Shown: one piece after another, positions 50,570 through 64,000 of the stretch
How the letters are laid out: every line of letters begins with the position of its first letter
How positions within the stretch are numbered: the stretch's first letter is position 1
Origin: Mimachlamys varia
Lineage: Eukaryota; Mollusca; Bivalvia; Pectinida; Pectinidae
DNA length: 64,000 bases
Direction: 5' to 3'
Assembly: GCA_947623455.1 (NCBI GenBank)
Contig: OX392527.1
Coordinates: forward strand, 14,194,001-14,258,000
The notes under the pieces: model-generated
What the model saw: the letters and a program-made list of their open reading frames with translations, nothing else
What the model was told of the DNA's origin: nothing
Database searches by the model: none
Made by a program: the position numbers and the translations under genes

Positions 50570-51000
50570 TCACTTTCAGGTTTATCGGCGAACAATGGCA
50601 TAGGGATTCAAGGAATGCAGATAGAAAAGAACGAGATTTATGGTCGTCATCTTGATCATATTAAAAATACCATTGTATAATGGGAAAATGGACGTTTTAG
50701 AATATGCTCATTAGTGTGGCAGCTTTTTATGAAAAAACTCAAAAAAAAAACAAAAAGACTTCGTTTGCACTTTGGAACGTAATATTTACAATGATAGTTA
50801 TATTTACATGACGGGTGTTGTCGACAAAGCAGGAGACGCTTACTCTTCTGGAACACCTGGTCTCAACTCTTGTATTTTTCAAAAGTATACTTATCAATAT
50901 TACCTCTGCTCCTATTTTGTTTAGAGTCTAATCGATTTTGAGTTCGGATTATGGTTTTGTTAACCTTTCTGTATCCACTCATGCTTTAGTCAGTCCGTTT
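50570..51000 (+). mobile_element. Penelope-like 3' fragment, copy C
   Basis: The coding tail is visible as EIYGRH at 50633-50650 within a short open stretch ending at 50680, followed by atgctcattag (50703-50713) and the shared 3' tail with gacgcttac at 50835-50843, tctggaacacctggtctc and atcgattttgagttcgg. It is the best preserved of the 3' tails compared with the minus-strand remnant. All three plus-strand fragments are 5'-truncated, as is common for this class. Confidence 0.68.
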
Positions 51001-51173
51001 TCATACGAAGTAATGTACCTTAATTTTACTTCCACTTAAGTTCATACGCATAGATAAACACACGTACGTGGTTTTATAAAAAGCGTGTATTCACTCGTTG
51101 ACAAACGTATCTACCCTGCGATGGTGACCAAGTGTCAATGTGACATTCTGCTACCACTAGTCCTCCACTAGTA
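51001..51173. other. short spacer, possible 3' UTR of the adjacent exon
   Basis: Would be the 3' untranslated region if the minus-strand exon at 51174-51286 is real. No AATAAA-type signal is seen close by. The phrase ccactagtcctccactagta is a small local repeat. Confidence 0.35.
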
Positions 51174-51286
51174 CTACTGGTCGTGGTTTCGTGGCCTCCG
51201 TAGGGTAGTCACCTGGTACTGGATGTTGTTCGTTGGTTTTTCTTCAGGAACTCCGGCTTTCCTCCACCACTGAAACCTGGCCATAG
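51174..51286 (-). CDS. possible terminal exon, unknown product
   Basis: On the minus strand a strong 3' splice site (ttttacttcctatttacag, ending at 51287) is followed by an open frame to a TAG at 51174. The exon would start with two bases completing a split codon and then encode 36 residues beginning MARFQWWRKAGVPEEK and ending in a basic tail. A Trp pair, charged residues and the absence of low-complexity sequence make it look like real protein. A cytosolic tail of a membrane protein is one possibility, but I cannot name the family. Upstream on the minus strand lies only the 66/72-bp array, out to the window edge, so the preceding intron would exceed 12.7 kb. An ATG lies at the very start, so a short single-exon frame is the alternative. 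Confidence 0.45.
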
Positions 51287-51309
51287 CTGTAAATAGGAAG
51301 TAAAACACA
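51287..51309 (-). promoter_or_regulatory. 3' splice site abutting the minisatellite
   Basis: Minus-strand pyrimidine-rich run ending in AG at 51287. Its left half (tgtttgtgttttact) is identical to part of the array monomer, so the last, partial monomer appears to supply the polypyrimidine tract. Confidence 0.45.
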
Positions 51310-54300
51310 AACATAATAGAACAAGTAACGGTCCTACCGTATATACCATACATCTTCACCCTACAGATGTAGTAAAACACAAACATAATAGTAACGGTCC
51401 TATCGTATATACCTTACATCTCCACCCTACAGATGTAGTAAAACACAAACATAATAGTAACGGTCCTATCGTATATACCTTACATCTTCACCCTACAGAT
51501 GTAGTAAAACACAAACATAATAGTAACGGTCCTATCGTATATACCTTACATCTTCACCCTACAGATGTAGTAAAACACAAACATAATAGTAACGGTCCTA
51601 TCGTATATACCTTACATCTTCACCCTACAGATGTAGTAAAACACAAACATAATAGTAACGGTCCTATCGTATACACCTTACATCTTCACCCTACAGATGT
51701 AGTAAAACACAAACATAATAGTAACGGTCCTATCGTATACACCTTACATCTTCACCCTACAGATGTAGTAAAACACAAACATAATAGTAACGGTCCTATC
51801 GTATATACCTTACATCTTCACCCTACAGATGTAGTAAAACACAAACATAATAGTAACGGTCCTATCGTATATACTTTACATATCCACCCTACAGATGTAG
51901 TAAAACACAAACATAATAGAACAAGTAACGGTCCTACCGTATATACCATACATCTCCACCCTACAGATGTAGTAAAACACAAACATAATAGTAACGGTCC
52001 TATCGTATATACTTTACATCTCCACCCTACAGATGTAGTAAAACACAAACATAATAGAACAAGTAACGGTCCTATCGTATATACCTTACATCTCCACCCT
52101 ACAGATGTAGTAAAACACATACATAATAGTAACGGTCCTATCGTATATACCTTACATCTTCACCCTACAGATGTAGTAAAACACAAACATAATAGTAACG
52201 GTCCTATCGTATATACCATACATCTTCACCCTACAGATGTAGTAAAACACAAACATAATAGTAACGGTCCTATCGTATACACCTTACATCTTCACCCTAC
52301 AGATGTAGTAAAACACAAACATAATAGTAACGGTCCTATCGTATATACCTTACATCTTCACCCTACAGATGTAGTAAAACACAAACATAATAGTAACGGT
52401 CCTATCGTATATACTTTACATCTTCACCCTACAGATGTAGTAAAACACAAACATAATAGTAACGGTCCTATCGTATATACTTTACATCTTCACCCTACAG
52501 ATGTAGTAAACACAAACATAATAGTACAAGTAACGGTCCTATCGTATATACCTTACATCTTCACCCTACAGATGTAGTAAAACACAAACATAATAGTAAC
52601 GGTCCTATCGTATATACCTTACATCTTCACCCTACAGATGTAGTGAAACACAAACATAATAGTAACGGTCCTACCGTATACACCTTACATCTCCACCCTA
52701 CAGATATAGTAAAACACAAACATAATAGTACAAGTAACGGTCCTATCGTATATACCTTACATCTCCACCCTACAGATGTAGTAAAACACAAACATAATAG
52801 TACAAGTAACGGTCCTATCGTATATACCTTACATCTTCACCCTACAGATGTAGTGAAACACAAACATAATAGTAACGGTCCTACCGTATATACCTTACAT
52901 CTTCACCCTACAGATGTAGTAAAACACAAACATAATAGTAACGGTCCTACCGTATATACCTTACATCTTCACCCTACAGATGTAGTAAACACAAACATAA
53001 TAGTACAAGTAACGGTCCTATCGTATATACCTTACATCTTCACCCTACAGATGTAGTAAAACACAAACATAATAGTAACGGTCCTACCGTATATACCTTA
53101 CATCTTCACCCTACAGATGTAGTAAAACACAAACATAATAGTAACGGTCCTACCGTATATACCTTACATCTCCACCCTACAGATATAGTAAAACACAAAC
53201 ATAATAGTAACTGTCCTATCGTATACACCTTACATCTTCACCCTACAGATGTAGTAAAACACAAACATAATAGTAACGGTCCTACCGTATATACCTTACA
53301 TCTCCACCCTACAGATGTAGTAAAACACAAACATAATAGTAACTGTCCTATCGTATACACCTTACATCTTCACCCTACAGATGTAGTAAAACACAAACAT
53401 AATAGTAACGGTCCTATCGTATATACCTTACATCTTCACCCTACAGATGTAGTAAAACACAAACATAATAGAACAAGTAACGGTCCTATCGTATATACCT
53501 TACATCTTCACCCTACAGATGTAGTAAAACACAAACATAATAGTAACGGTCCTATCGTATATACCTTACATCTTCACCCTACAGATGTAGTAAAACACAA
53601 ACATAATAGAACAAGTAACGGTCCTATCGTATATACTTTACATCTTCACCCTACAGATATAGTAAAACACAAACATAATAGTACAAGTAACGGTCCTACC
53701 GTATACACCTTACATCTTCACCCTACAGATGTAGTAAAACACAAACATAATAGTAACGGTCCTATCGTATATACCTTACATCTTCACCCTACAGATGTAG
53801 TAAAACACAAACATAATAGAACAAGTAACGGTCCTATCGTATATACCTTACATCTTCACCCTACAGATGTAGTAAAACACAAACATAATAGTAACGGTCC
53901 TATCGTATATACCTTACATCTTCACCCTACAGATGAAGTAAAACACAAACATAATAGTAACGGTCCTATCGTATATACCTTACATCTTCACCCTACAGAT
54001 GAAGTAAAACACAAACATAATAGTAACGGTCCTATCGTATATACCTTACATCTTCACCCTACAGATGAAGTAAAACACAAACATAATAGTAACGGTCCTA
54101 TCGTATATACCTTACATCTTCACCCTACAGATGTAGTAAAACACAAACATAATAGTAACGGTCCTATCGTATATACCTTACATCTTCACCCTACAGATGT
54201 AGTAAAACACAAACATAATAGTAACGGTCCTATCGTATATACCTTACATCTTCACCCTACAGATATAGTAAAACACAAACATAATAGTAACGGTCCTACC

Positions 54301-55389
54301 GTATATACCTTACATCTCCACCCTACAGATGTAGTAAAACACAAACATAATAGTACAAGTAACGGTCCTATCGTATACACCTTACATCTCCACCCTACAG
54401 ATATAGTAAAACACAAACATAATAGTAACGGTCCTACCGTATACACCTTACATCTTCACCCTACAGATATAGTAAAACACAAACATAATAGTAACGGTCC
54501 TACCGTATACACCTTACATCTTCACCCTACAGATGTAGTAAAACACAAACATAATAGTAACGGTCCTATCGTATATACCTTACATCTTCACCCTACAGAT
54601 GTAGTAAAACACAAACATAATAGTAACGGTCCTACCGTATATACCTTACATCTTCACCCTACAGATATAGTAAAACACAAACATAATATGGCAAGTAACG
54701 GTCCTACCGTATATACCTTACATCTTCACCCTACAGATATAGTAACACACAAACATAATAGTACAAGTAACGGTCCTATCGTATATACCTTACATCTTCA
54801 CCCTACAGATGTAGTAAAACACAAACATAATAGTAACGGTCCTACCGTATATACCTTACATCTTCACCCTACATATGTAGTAAAACACAAACATAATAGT
54901 AACTGTCCTATCGTATAAACCTTACATCTTCCCCCTACAGATGTAGTAAAACACAAACATAATAGTAACGGTCCTACCGTATATACCTTACATCTTCACC
55001 CTACATATGTAGTAAAACACAAACATAATAGTAACTGTCCTATCGTATAAACCTTACATCTTCCCCCTACAGATGTAGTAACACACAAACATAATAGTAC
55101 AAGTAACGGTCCTATCGTATACACCTTACATCTTCACCCTACAGATGTAGTAAAACACAAACATAATAGAACAAGTAACGGTCCTATCGTATATACCTTA
55201 CATCTTCACCCTACAGATGTAGTAAAACACAAACATAATAGTAACTGTCCTACCGTATACACCTTACATCTTCACCCTACAGATGTAGTAAAACACAAAC
55301 ATAATAGAACAAGTAACGGTCCTATCGTATATACCTTACATCTTCACCCTACAGATGTAGTAAAACACAAACATAATAGTAACTGTCCT

Positions 55390-58300
55390 ATCGTATATAC
55401 CTTACATCTTCACCCTACAGATGTAGTAAAACACAAACATAATAGTAACGGTCCTATCGTATATACCTTACATCTTCACCCTATAGATGTAGTAAAACAC
55501 AAACATAATAGTAACGGTCCTATCGTATATACCTTACATCTTCACCCTATAGATGTAGTAAAACACAAACATAATAGTAACGGTCCTATCGTATATACCT
55601 TACATTTTCACCCTATAGATGTAGTAAAACACAAACATAATAGTAACGGTCCTATCGTATATACCTTACATCTTCACCCTACAGATGTAGTAAAACACAA
55701 ACATAATAGTAACGGTCCTACCGTATATACCTTACATCTTCACCCTACAGATGTAGTAAAACACAAACATAATAGTACAAGTAACGGTCCTATCGTATAC
55801 ACCTTACATCTTCACCCTACAGATGTAGTAAAACACAAACATAATAGTAACGGTCCTATCGTATATACCTTACATCTTCACCCTATAGATGTAGTAAAAC
55901 ACAAACATAATAGTAACGGTCCTATCGTATACACCTTACATCTTCACCCTACAGATGTAGTAAAACACAAACATAATAGTACAAGTAACGGTCCTATCGT
56001 ATACACCTTACATCTTCACCCTATAGATGTAGTAAAACACAAACATAATAGTAACGGTCCTATCGTATATACCTTACATCTTCACCCTATAGATGTAGTA
56101 AAACACAAACATAATAGTAACGGTCCTATCGTATATACCTTACATCTTCACCCTACAGATGTAGTAAAACACAAACATAATAGTAACGGTCCTACCGTAT
56201 ATACCTTACATCTTCACCCTACAGATGTAGTAAAACACAAACATAATAGTACAAGTAACGGTCCTATCGTATATACCTTACATCTCCACCCTACAGATGT
56301 AGTAAAACACAAACATAATAGTAACGGTCCTACCGTATATACCTTACATCTTCACCCTACAGATGTAGTAAAACACAAACATAATAGTAACGGTCCTACC
56401 GTATATACCTTACATCTCCACCCTACAGATGTAGTAAAACACAAACATAATAGTACAAGTAACGGTCCTATCGTATATACCTTACATCTTCACCCTACAG
56501 ATGTAGTAAAACACAAACATAATAGTACAAGTAACGGTCCTACCGTATATACCTTACATCTTCACCCTACAGATGTAGTAAAACACAAACATAATAGTAA
56601 CGGTCCTACCGTATATACCTTACATCTTCACCCTACAGATATAGTAAAACACAAACATAATATGGCAAGTAACGGTCCTATCGTATATACCTTACATCTC
56701 CACCCTACAGATGTAGTAAAACACAAACATAATAGTACAAGTAACGGTCCTATCGTATATACCTTACATCTTCACCCTACAGATGTAGTAAAACACAAAC
56801 ATAATAGTACAAGTAACGGTCCTATCGTATATACTTTACATCTCCACCCTACAGATGTAGTAAAACACAAACATAATAGAACAAGTAACGGTCCTATCGT
56901 ATACACCTTACATCTCCACCCTACAGATGTAGTAAAACACAAACATAATAGAACAAGTAACGGTCCTATCGTATACACCTTACATCTCCACCCTACAGAT
57001 GTAGTAAAACACAAACATAATAGTAACGGTCCTATCGTATATACTTTACATCTCCACCCTACAGATGTAGTAACACACAAACATAATAGAACAAGTAACG
57101 GTCCTATCGTATACACCTTACATCTCCACCCTACAGATGTAGTAAAACACAAACATAATAGTAACGGTCCTATCGTATATACTTTACATCTCCACCCTAC
57201 AGATGTAGTAACACACAAACATAATAGAACAAGTAACGGTCCTACCGTATATACCTTACATCTCCACCCTACAGATGTAGTAAAACACAAACATAATAGT
57301 ACAAGTAACGGTCCTATCGTATACACCTTACATCTCCACCCTACAGATGTAGTAACACACAAACATAATAGAACAAGTAACGGTCCTACCGTATATACCT
57401 TACATCTCCACCCTACAGATGTAGTAAAACACAAACATAATAGTACAAGTAACGGTCCTATCGTATACACCTTACATCTCCACCCTACAGATGTAGTAAA
57501 ACACAAACATAATAGTAACGGTCCTATCGTATATACCTTACATCTCCACCCTACAGATGTAGTAAAACACAAACATAATAGTAACGGTCCTATCGTATAT
57601 ACCTTACATCTTCACCCTACAGATGTAGTAAAACACAAACATAATAGTACAAGTAACGGTCCTATCGTATATACCTTACATCTTCACCCTACAGATATAG
57701 TAAAACACAAACATAATAGTAACGGTCTACCGTATACACCTTACATCTCCACCCTACAGATGTAGTAACACACAAACATAATAGAACAAGTAACGGTCCT
57801 ATCGTATATACCTTACATCTTCACCCTACAGATGTAGTAAAACACAAACATAATAGTAACTGTCCTATCGTATATACCTTACATCTTCACCCTACAGATG
57901 TAGTAAAACACAAACATAATAGTAACGGTCCTATCGTATATACCTTACATCTTCACCCTATAGATGTAGTAAAACACAAACATAATAGTAACGGTCCTAT
58001 CGTATATACCTTACATCTTCACCCTATAGATGTAGTAAAACACAAACATAATAGTAACGGTCCTATCGTATATACCTTACATCTTCACCCTATAGATGTA
58101 GTAAAACACAAACATAATAGTAACGGTCCTATCGTATATACCTTACATCTTCACCCTACAGATGTAGTAAAACACAAACATAATAGTAACGGTCCTACCG
58201 TATATACCTTACATCTTCACCCTACAGATGTAGTAAAACACAAACATAATAGTACAAGTAACGGTCCTATCGTATACACCTTACATCTTCACCCTACAGA

Positions 58301-58900
58301 TGTAGTAAAACACAAACATAATAGTAACGGTCCTATCGTATATACCTTACATCTTCACCCTATAGATGTAGTAAAACACAAACATAATAGTAACGGTCCT
58401 ATCGTATACACCTTACATCTTCACCCTACAGATGTAGTAAAACACAAACATAATAGTACAAGTAACGGTCCTATCGTATACACCTTACATCTTCACCCTA
58501 TAGATGTAGTAAAACACAAACATAATAGTAACGGTCCTATCGTATATACCTTACATCTTCACCCTATAGATGTAGTAAAACACAAACATAATAGTAACGG
58601 TCCTATCGTATATACCTTACATCTTCACCCTACAGATGTAGTAAAACACAAACATAATAGTAACGGTCCTACCGTATATACCTTACATCTTCACCCTACA
58701 GATGTAGTAAAACACAAACATAATAGTACAAGTAACGGTCCTACCGTATACACCTTACATCTTCACCCTACAGATATAGTAAAACACAAACATAATAGTA
58801 ACGGTCCTATCGTATATACCTTACATCTCCACCCTACAGATGTAGTAAAACACAAACATAATAGTACAAGTAACGGTCCTACCGTATACACCTTACATCT
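55390..58900. repeat. 2,477-bp higher-order duplication in the 66/72-bp array
   Basis: The rare variant ccctatagatg occurs at 55481, 55547, 55613 and 55883 and again at 57958, 58024, 58090 and 58360, each exactly 2,477 bp later, with the same order of 66- and 72-bp units around it. The duplicated block is at least about 1 kb long in each copy. Confidence 0.85.
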
Positions 58901-60499
58901 TCACCCTACAGATGTAGTAACACACAAACATAATAGAACAAGTAACGGTCCTATCGTATACACCTTACATCTCCACCCTACAGATGTAGTAAAACACAAA
59001 CATAATAGTAACGGTCCTATCGTATATACTTTACATCTCCACCCTACAGATGTAGTAACACACAAACCTAATAGAACAAGTAACGGTCCTACCGTATATA
59101 CCTTACATCTCCACCCTACAGATGTAGTAAAACACAAACATAATAGTACAAGTAACGGTCCTATCGTATACACCTTACATCTCCACCCTACAGATGTAGT
59201 AACACACAAACATAATAGAACAAGTAACGGTCCTACCGTATATACCTTACATCTCCACCCTACAGATGTAGTAAAACACAAACATAATAGTAACGGTCCT
59301 ATCGTATATACCTTACATCTCCACCCTACAGATGTAGTAAAACACAAACATAATAGTAACGGTCCTATCGTATATACCTTACATCTTCACCCTACAGATG
59401 TAGTAAAACACAAACATAATAGTAACGGTCCTATCGTATATACCTTACATCTTCACCCTACAGATGTAGTAAAACACAAACATAATAGTAACGGTCCTAT
59501 CGTATATACCTTACATCTCCACCCTACAGATGTAGTAAAACACAAACATAATAGTACAAGTAACGGTCCTATCGTATACACCTTACATCTCCACCCTACA
59601 GATGTAGTAACACACAAACATAATAGTAACTGTCCTATCGTATATACCTTACATCTTCACCCTACAGATGTAGTAACACACAAACATAATAGTAACGGTC
59701 CTATCGTATATACCTTACATCTTCACCCTACAGATGTAGTAAAACACAAACATAATAGTACAAGTAACGGTCCTATCGTATATACCTTACATCTCCACCC
59801 TACAGATGTAGTAACACACAAACATAATAGTACAAGTAACGGTCCTATCGTATATACCTTACATCTTCACCCTACAGATGTAGTAAAACACAAACATAAT
59901 AGTACAAGTAACGGTCCTATCGTATATACCTTACATCTCCACCCTACAGATGTAGTAACACACAAACATAATAGAACAAGTAACGGTCCTATCGTATACA
60001 CCTTACATCTCCACCCTACAGATGTAGTAAAACACAAACATAATAGAACAAGTAACGGTCCTACCGTATATACCTTACATCTCCACCCTACAGATGTAGT
60101 AAAACACAAACATAATAGTAACTGTCCTATCGTATATACCTTACATCTCCACCCTACAGATGTAGTAAAACACAAACATAATAGTACAAGTAACGGTCCT
60201 ATCGTATATACCTTACATCTTCACCCTACAGATGTAGTAAAACACAAACATAATAGTACAAGTAACGGTCCTATCGTATATACTTTACATCTTCACCCTA
60301 CAGATGTAGTAAAACACAAACATAATAGAACAAGTAACCGTCCTATCGTATATACCTTACATCTCCACCCTACAGATATAGTAAAACACAAACATAATAG
60401 TACAAGTAACGGTCCTATCGTATATACCTTACATCTTCACCCTACAGATGTAGTAAAACACAAACATAATAGTAACGGTCCTATCGTATATACCTTACA

Positions 60500-63400
60500 T
60501 CTTCACCCTACAGATGTAGTAAAACACAAACATAATAGTAACGGTCCTACCGTATACACCTTACATCTCCACCCTACAGATGTAGTAAAACACAAACATA
60601 ATAGTAACGGTCCTACCGTATATACCTTACATCTTCACCCTACAGATGTAGTAAAACACAAACATAATAGTAACGGTCCTATCGTATATACCTTACATCT
60701 TCACCCTACAGATGTAGTAAAACACAAACATAATAGTAACGGTCCTATCGTATATACCTTACATCTTCACCCTACAGATGTAGTAAAACACAAACATAAT
60801 AGTAACTGTCCTATCGTATATACCTTACATCTCCACCCTACAGATGTCGTAAAACACAAACATAATAGAACAAGTAACGGTCCTACCGTATATACCTTAC
60901 ATCTTCACCCTACAGATGTAGTAAAACACAAACATAATAGTAACTGTCCTACCGTATATACCTTACATCTTCACCCTACAGATGTAGTAAACACAAACAT
61001 AATAGTACAAGTAACTGTCCTACCGTATATACCTTACATCTCCACCCTACAGATATAGTAAAACACAAACATAATAGTAACGGTCCTACCGTATACACCT
61101 TACATCTCCACCCTAAAGATGTAGTAAAACACAAACATAATAGTAACTGTCCTATCGTATATACCTTACATCTCCACCCTACAGATGTAGTAAAACACAA
61201 ACATAATAGTACAAGTAACGGTCCTATCGTATACACCTTACATCTCCACCCTACAGATGTAGTAAAACACAAACATAATAGTAACGGTCCTATCGTATAT
61301 ACCTTACATCTCCACCCTACAGATGTAGTAAAACACAAACATAATAGTAACGGTCCTATCGTATATACCTTACATCTTCACCCTACAGCTGTAGTAAAAC
61401 ACAAACATAATAGTACAAGTAACGGTCCTATCGTATATACCTTACATCTCCACCCTACAGATGTAGTAAAACACAAACATAATAGTAACGGTCCTATCGT
61501 ATATACCTTACATCTTCACCCTACAGCTGTAGTAAAACACAAACATAATAGTACAAGTAACGGTCCTATCGTATACACCTTACATCTCCACCCTACAGAT
61601 GTAGTAACACACAAACATAATAGAACAAGTAACGGTCCTATCGTATACACCTTACATCTCCACCCTACAGATGTAGTAAAACACAAACATAATAGAACAA
61701 GTAACTGTCCTACCGTATATACCTTACATCTCCACCCTACAGATGTAGTAAAACACAAACATAATAGTACAAGTAACGGTCCTATCGTATATACCTTACA
61801 TCTTCACCCTACAGATGTAGTAAAACACAAACATAATAGTACAAGTAACGGTCCTATCGTATATACCTTACATCTCCACCCTACAGATGTAGTAAAACAC
61901 AAACATAATAGTACAAGTAACGGTCCTATCGTATATACCTTACATCTTCACCCTACAGATGTAGTAAAACACAAACATAATAGTAACGGTCCTACCGTAT
62001 ATACCTTACATCTCCACCCTACAGATGTAGTAAAACACAAACATAATAGTACAAGTAACGGTCCTACCGTATATACCTTACATCTTCACCCTACAGATGT
62101 AGTAAAACACAAACATAATAGTACAAGTAACGGTCCTATCGTATACACCTTACATCTCCACCCTACAGATGTAGTAAAACACAAACATAATAGTACAAGT
62201 AACGGTCCTATCGTATATACCTTACATCTTCACCCTACAGATGTAGTAAAACACAAACATAATAGTACAAGTAACGGTCCTACCGTATATACCTTACATC
62301 TCCACCCTACAGATGTAGTAAAACACAAACATAATAGTACAAGTAACGGTCCTATCGTATACACCTTACATCTCCACCCTACAGATGTAGTAACACACAA
62401 ACATAATAGAACAAGTAACGGTCCTACCGTATATACCTTACATCTCCACCCTACAGATGTAGTAAAACACAAACATAATAGTAACGGTCCTACCGTATAT
62501 ACCTTACATCTTCACCCTACAGATGTAGTAAAACACAAACATAATAGTAACGGTCCTATCGTATATACCTTACATCTTCACCCTACAGATGTAGTAAAAC
62601 ACAAACATAATAGTAACGGTCCTATCGTATATACCTTACATCTTCACCCTACAGATATAGTAAAACACAAACATAATAGTACAAGTAACGGTCCTATCGT
62701 ATACACCTTACATCTCCACCCTACAGATGTAGTAAAACACAAACATAATAGTAACGGTCCTATCGTATATACCTTACATCTCCACCCTACAGATGTAGTA
62801 AAACACAAACATAATAGTAACGGTCCTATCGTATATACCTTACATCTTCACCCTACAGCTGTAGTAAAACACAAACATAATAGTACAAGTAACGGTCCTA
62901 TCGTATACACCTTACATCTCCACCCTACAGATGTAGTAACACACAAACATAATAGAACAAGTAACGGTCCTATCGTATACACCTTACATCTCCACCCTAC
63001 AGATGTAGTAAAACACAAACATAATAGAACAAGTAACGGTCCTACCGTATATACCTTACATCTCCACCCTACAGATGTAGTAAAACACAAACATAATAGT
63101 AACTGTCCTATCGTATATACCTTACATCTCCACCCTACAGATGTAGTAAAACACAAACATAATAGTACAAGTAACGGTCCTATCGTATACACCTTACATC
63201 TCCACCCTACAGATGTAGTAACACACAAACATAATAGTAACGGTCCTACCGTATACACCTTACATCTCCACCCTACAGATGTAGTAAAACACAAACATAA
63301 TAGTAACTGTCCTATCGTATACACCTTACATCTCCACCCTACAGATGTAGTAACACACAAACATAATAGTAACTGTCCTATCGTATACACCTTACATCTC

Positions 63401-63900
63401 CACCCTACAGATGTAGTAAAACACAAACATAATAGTAACGGTCCTACCGTATACACCTTACATCTCCACCCTACAGATGTAGTAAAACACAAACATAATA
63501 GTAACGGTCCTACCGTATATACCTTACATCTTCACCCTACAGATGTAGTAAAACACAAACATAATAGTAACGGTCCTATCGTATATACCTTACATCTTCA
63601 CCCTACAGATGTAGTAAAACACAAACATAATAGTAACGGTCCTATCGTATATACCTTACATCTTCACCCTACAGATGTAGTAAAACACAAACATAATAGT
63701 AACTGTCCTATCGTATATACCTTACATCTCCACCCTACAGATGTCGTAAAACACAAACATAATAGAACAAGTAACGGTCCTACCGTATATACCTTACATC
63801 TTCACCCTACAGATGTAGTAAAACACAAACATAATAGTAACTGTCCTACCGTATATACCTTACATCTTCACCCTACAGATGTAGTAACACACAAACATAA
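60500..63900. repeat. further higher-order copies in the 66/72-bp array
   Basis: The rare variant gatgtcgtaaaac occurs near 60844 and 63741, 2,897 bp apart, in the same unit context. A second marker, ccctacagctgtag, occurs near 61383, 61521 and 62853. The blocks starting 61516 and 62848 share their unit order with an offset of 1,332 bp. Confidence 0.7.
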
Positions 63901-64000
63901 TAGTACAAGTAACGGTCCTACCGTATATACCTTACATCTTCACCCTACAGATGTAGTAAAACACAAACATAATAGTAACGGTCCTATCGTATACACCTTA

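Larger units (their letters stand above)
51300..64000. repeat. 66/72-bp minisatellite, about 185 copies, continues past edge
   Basis: Unit core gtagtaaaacacaaacataa, then tagtaacggtcctatcg, then tatataccttacatc and ttcaccctacagat. It totals 66 bp, or 72 bp when a six-base insertion gives tagtacaagtaacgg or tagaacaagtaacgg. Both lengths are multiples of three, and one frame on each strand lacks stops. Open stretches of hundreds of codons therefore occur on both strands (for example plus 56662-57765, minus 56772-57572). They are broken by rare one-base losses (near 52507, 52987, 57726, 60988) and by gtataaacc variants. Substitutions are a mix of silent and amino-acid-changing, so coding is not supported. 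The array runs off the right edge. Confidence 0.95.

Noticed and set aside
56662..57765. 367-codon plus-strand open frame as a gene
   Set aside because: The opposite strand is equally open over the same units, the start is a rare variant of the monomer, and differences between units include many amino-acid changes.
1..64000. tRNA, rRNA or other structured RNA genes
   Set aside because: Apart from the tRNA-like head of the SINE, no cloverleaf or rRNA-like sequence was seen on either strand.

Overview
This is eukaryotic, intron-style or intergenic DNA. There are no operons, no densely packed genes and no bacterial signals. Four degraded pieces of a Penelope-like retroelement and one tRNA-derived SINE of the type common in bivalves point to a marine invertebrate, most likely a bivalve mollusc. 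That assignment is an inference from repeat families I recognise, not from a marker gene.

About four fifths of the window is minisatellite DNA in several unrelated families. From left to right: a 25-bp family (574-1815); a 39/38-bp family (2370-8948); a very large G/T-rich 33/32-bp family (9761-38008); a 43-bp family with a short 57-bp family (39051-39765); a 37-bp family that grades into a related 22-bp family (41642-43570); a 28-bp family (44741-45832); and a 66/72-bp family that starts at about 51300 and runs off the right edge. Several arrays have higher-order structure. The largest is a nearly exact tandem duplication of about 6.02-6.05 kb inside the G/T array, with a 1,786-bp duplication nested in each copy.

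The spacers between arrays are single-copy-looking, A+T-rich DNA. At 47.0-51.0 kb they hold a decayed Penelope-like reverse transcriptase on the minus strand and three plus-strand fragments of the 3' end of the same kind of element. A SINE lies at 40.62-40.83 kb.

No complete gene is visible. Two short minus-strand stretches look like possible terminal coding exons behind 3' splice sites (51174-51286 and 44552-44707). The first directly abuts the 66/72-bp array, so that array may be an intron of more than 12.7 kb. The many long open frames inside the arrays come from repeat units that lack stop codons and are not annotated as genes. I found no convincing new biological system. The most unusual content is the repeat architecture and the splice-site-like signals repeated in the last array.
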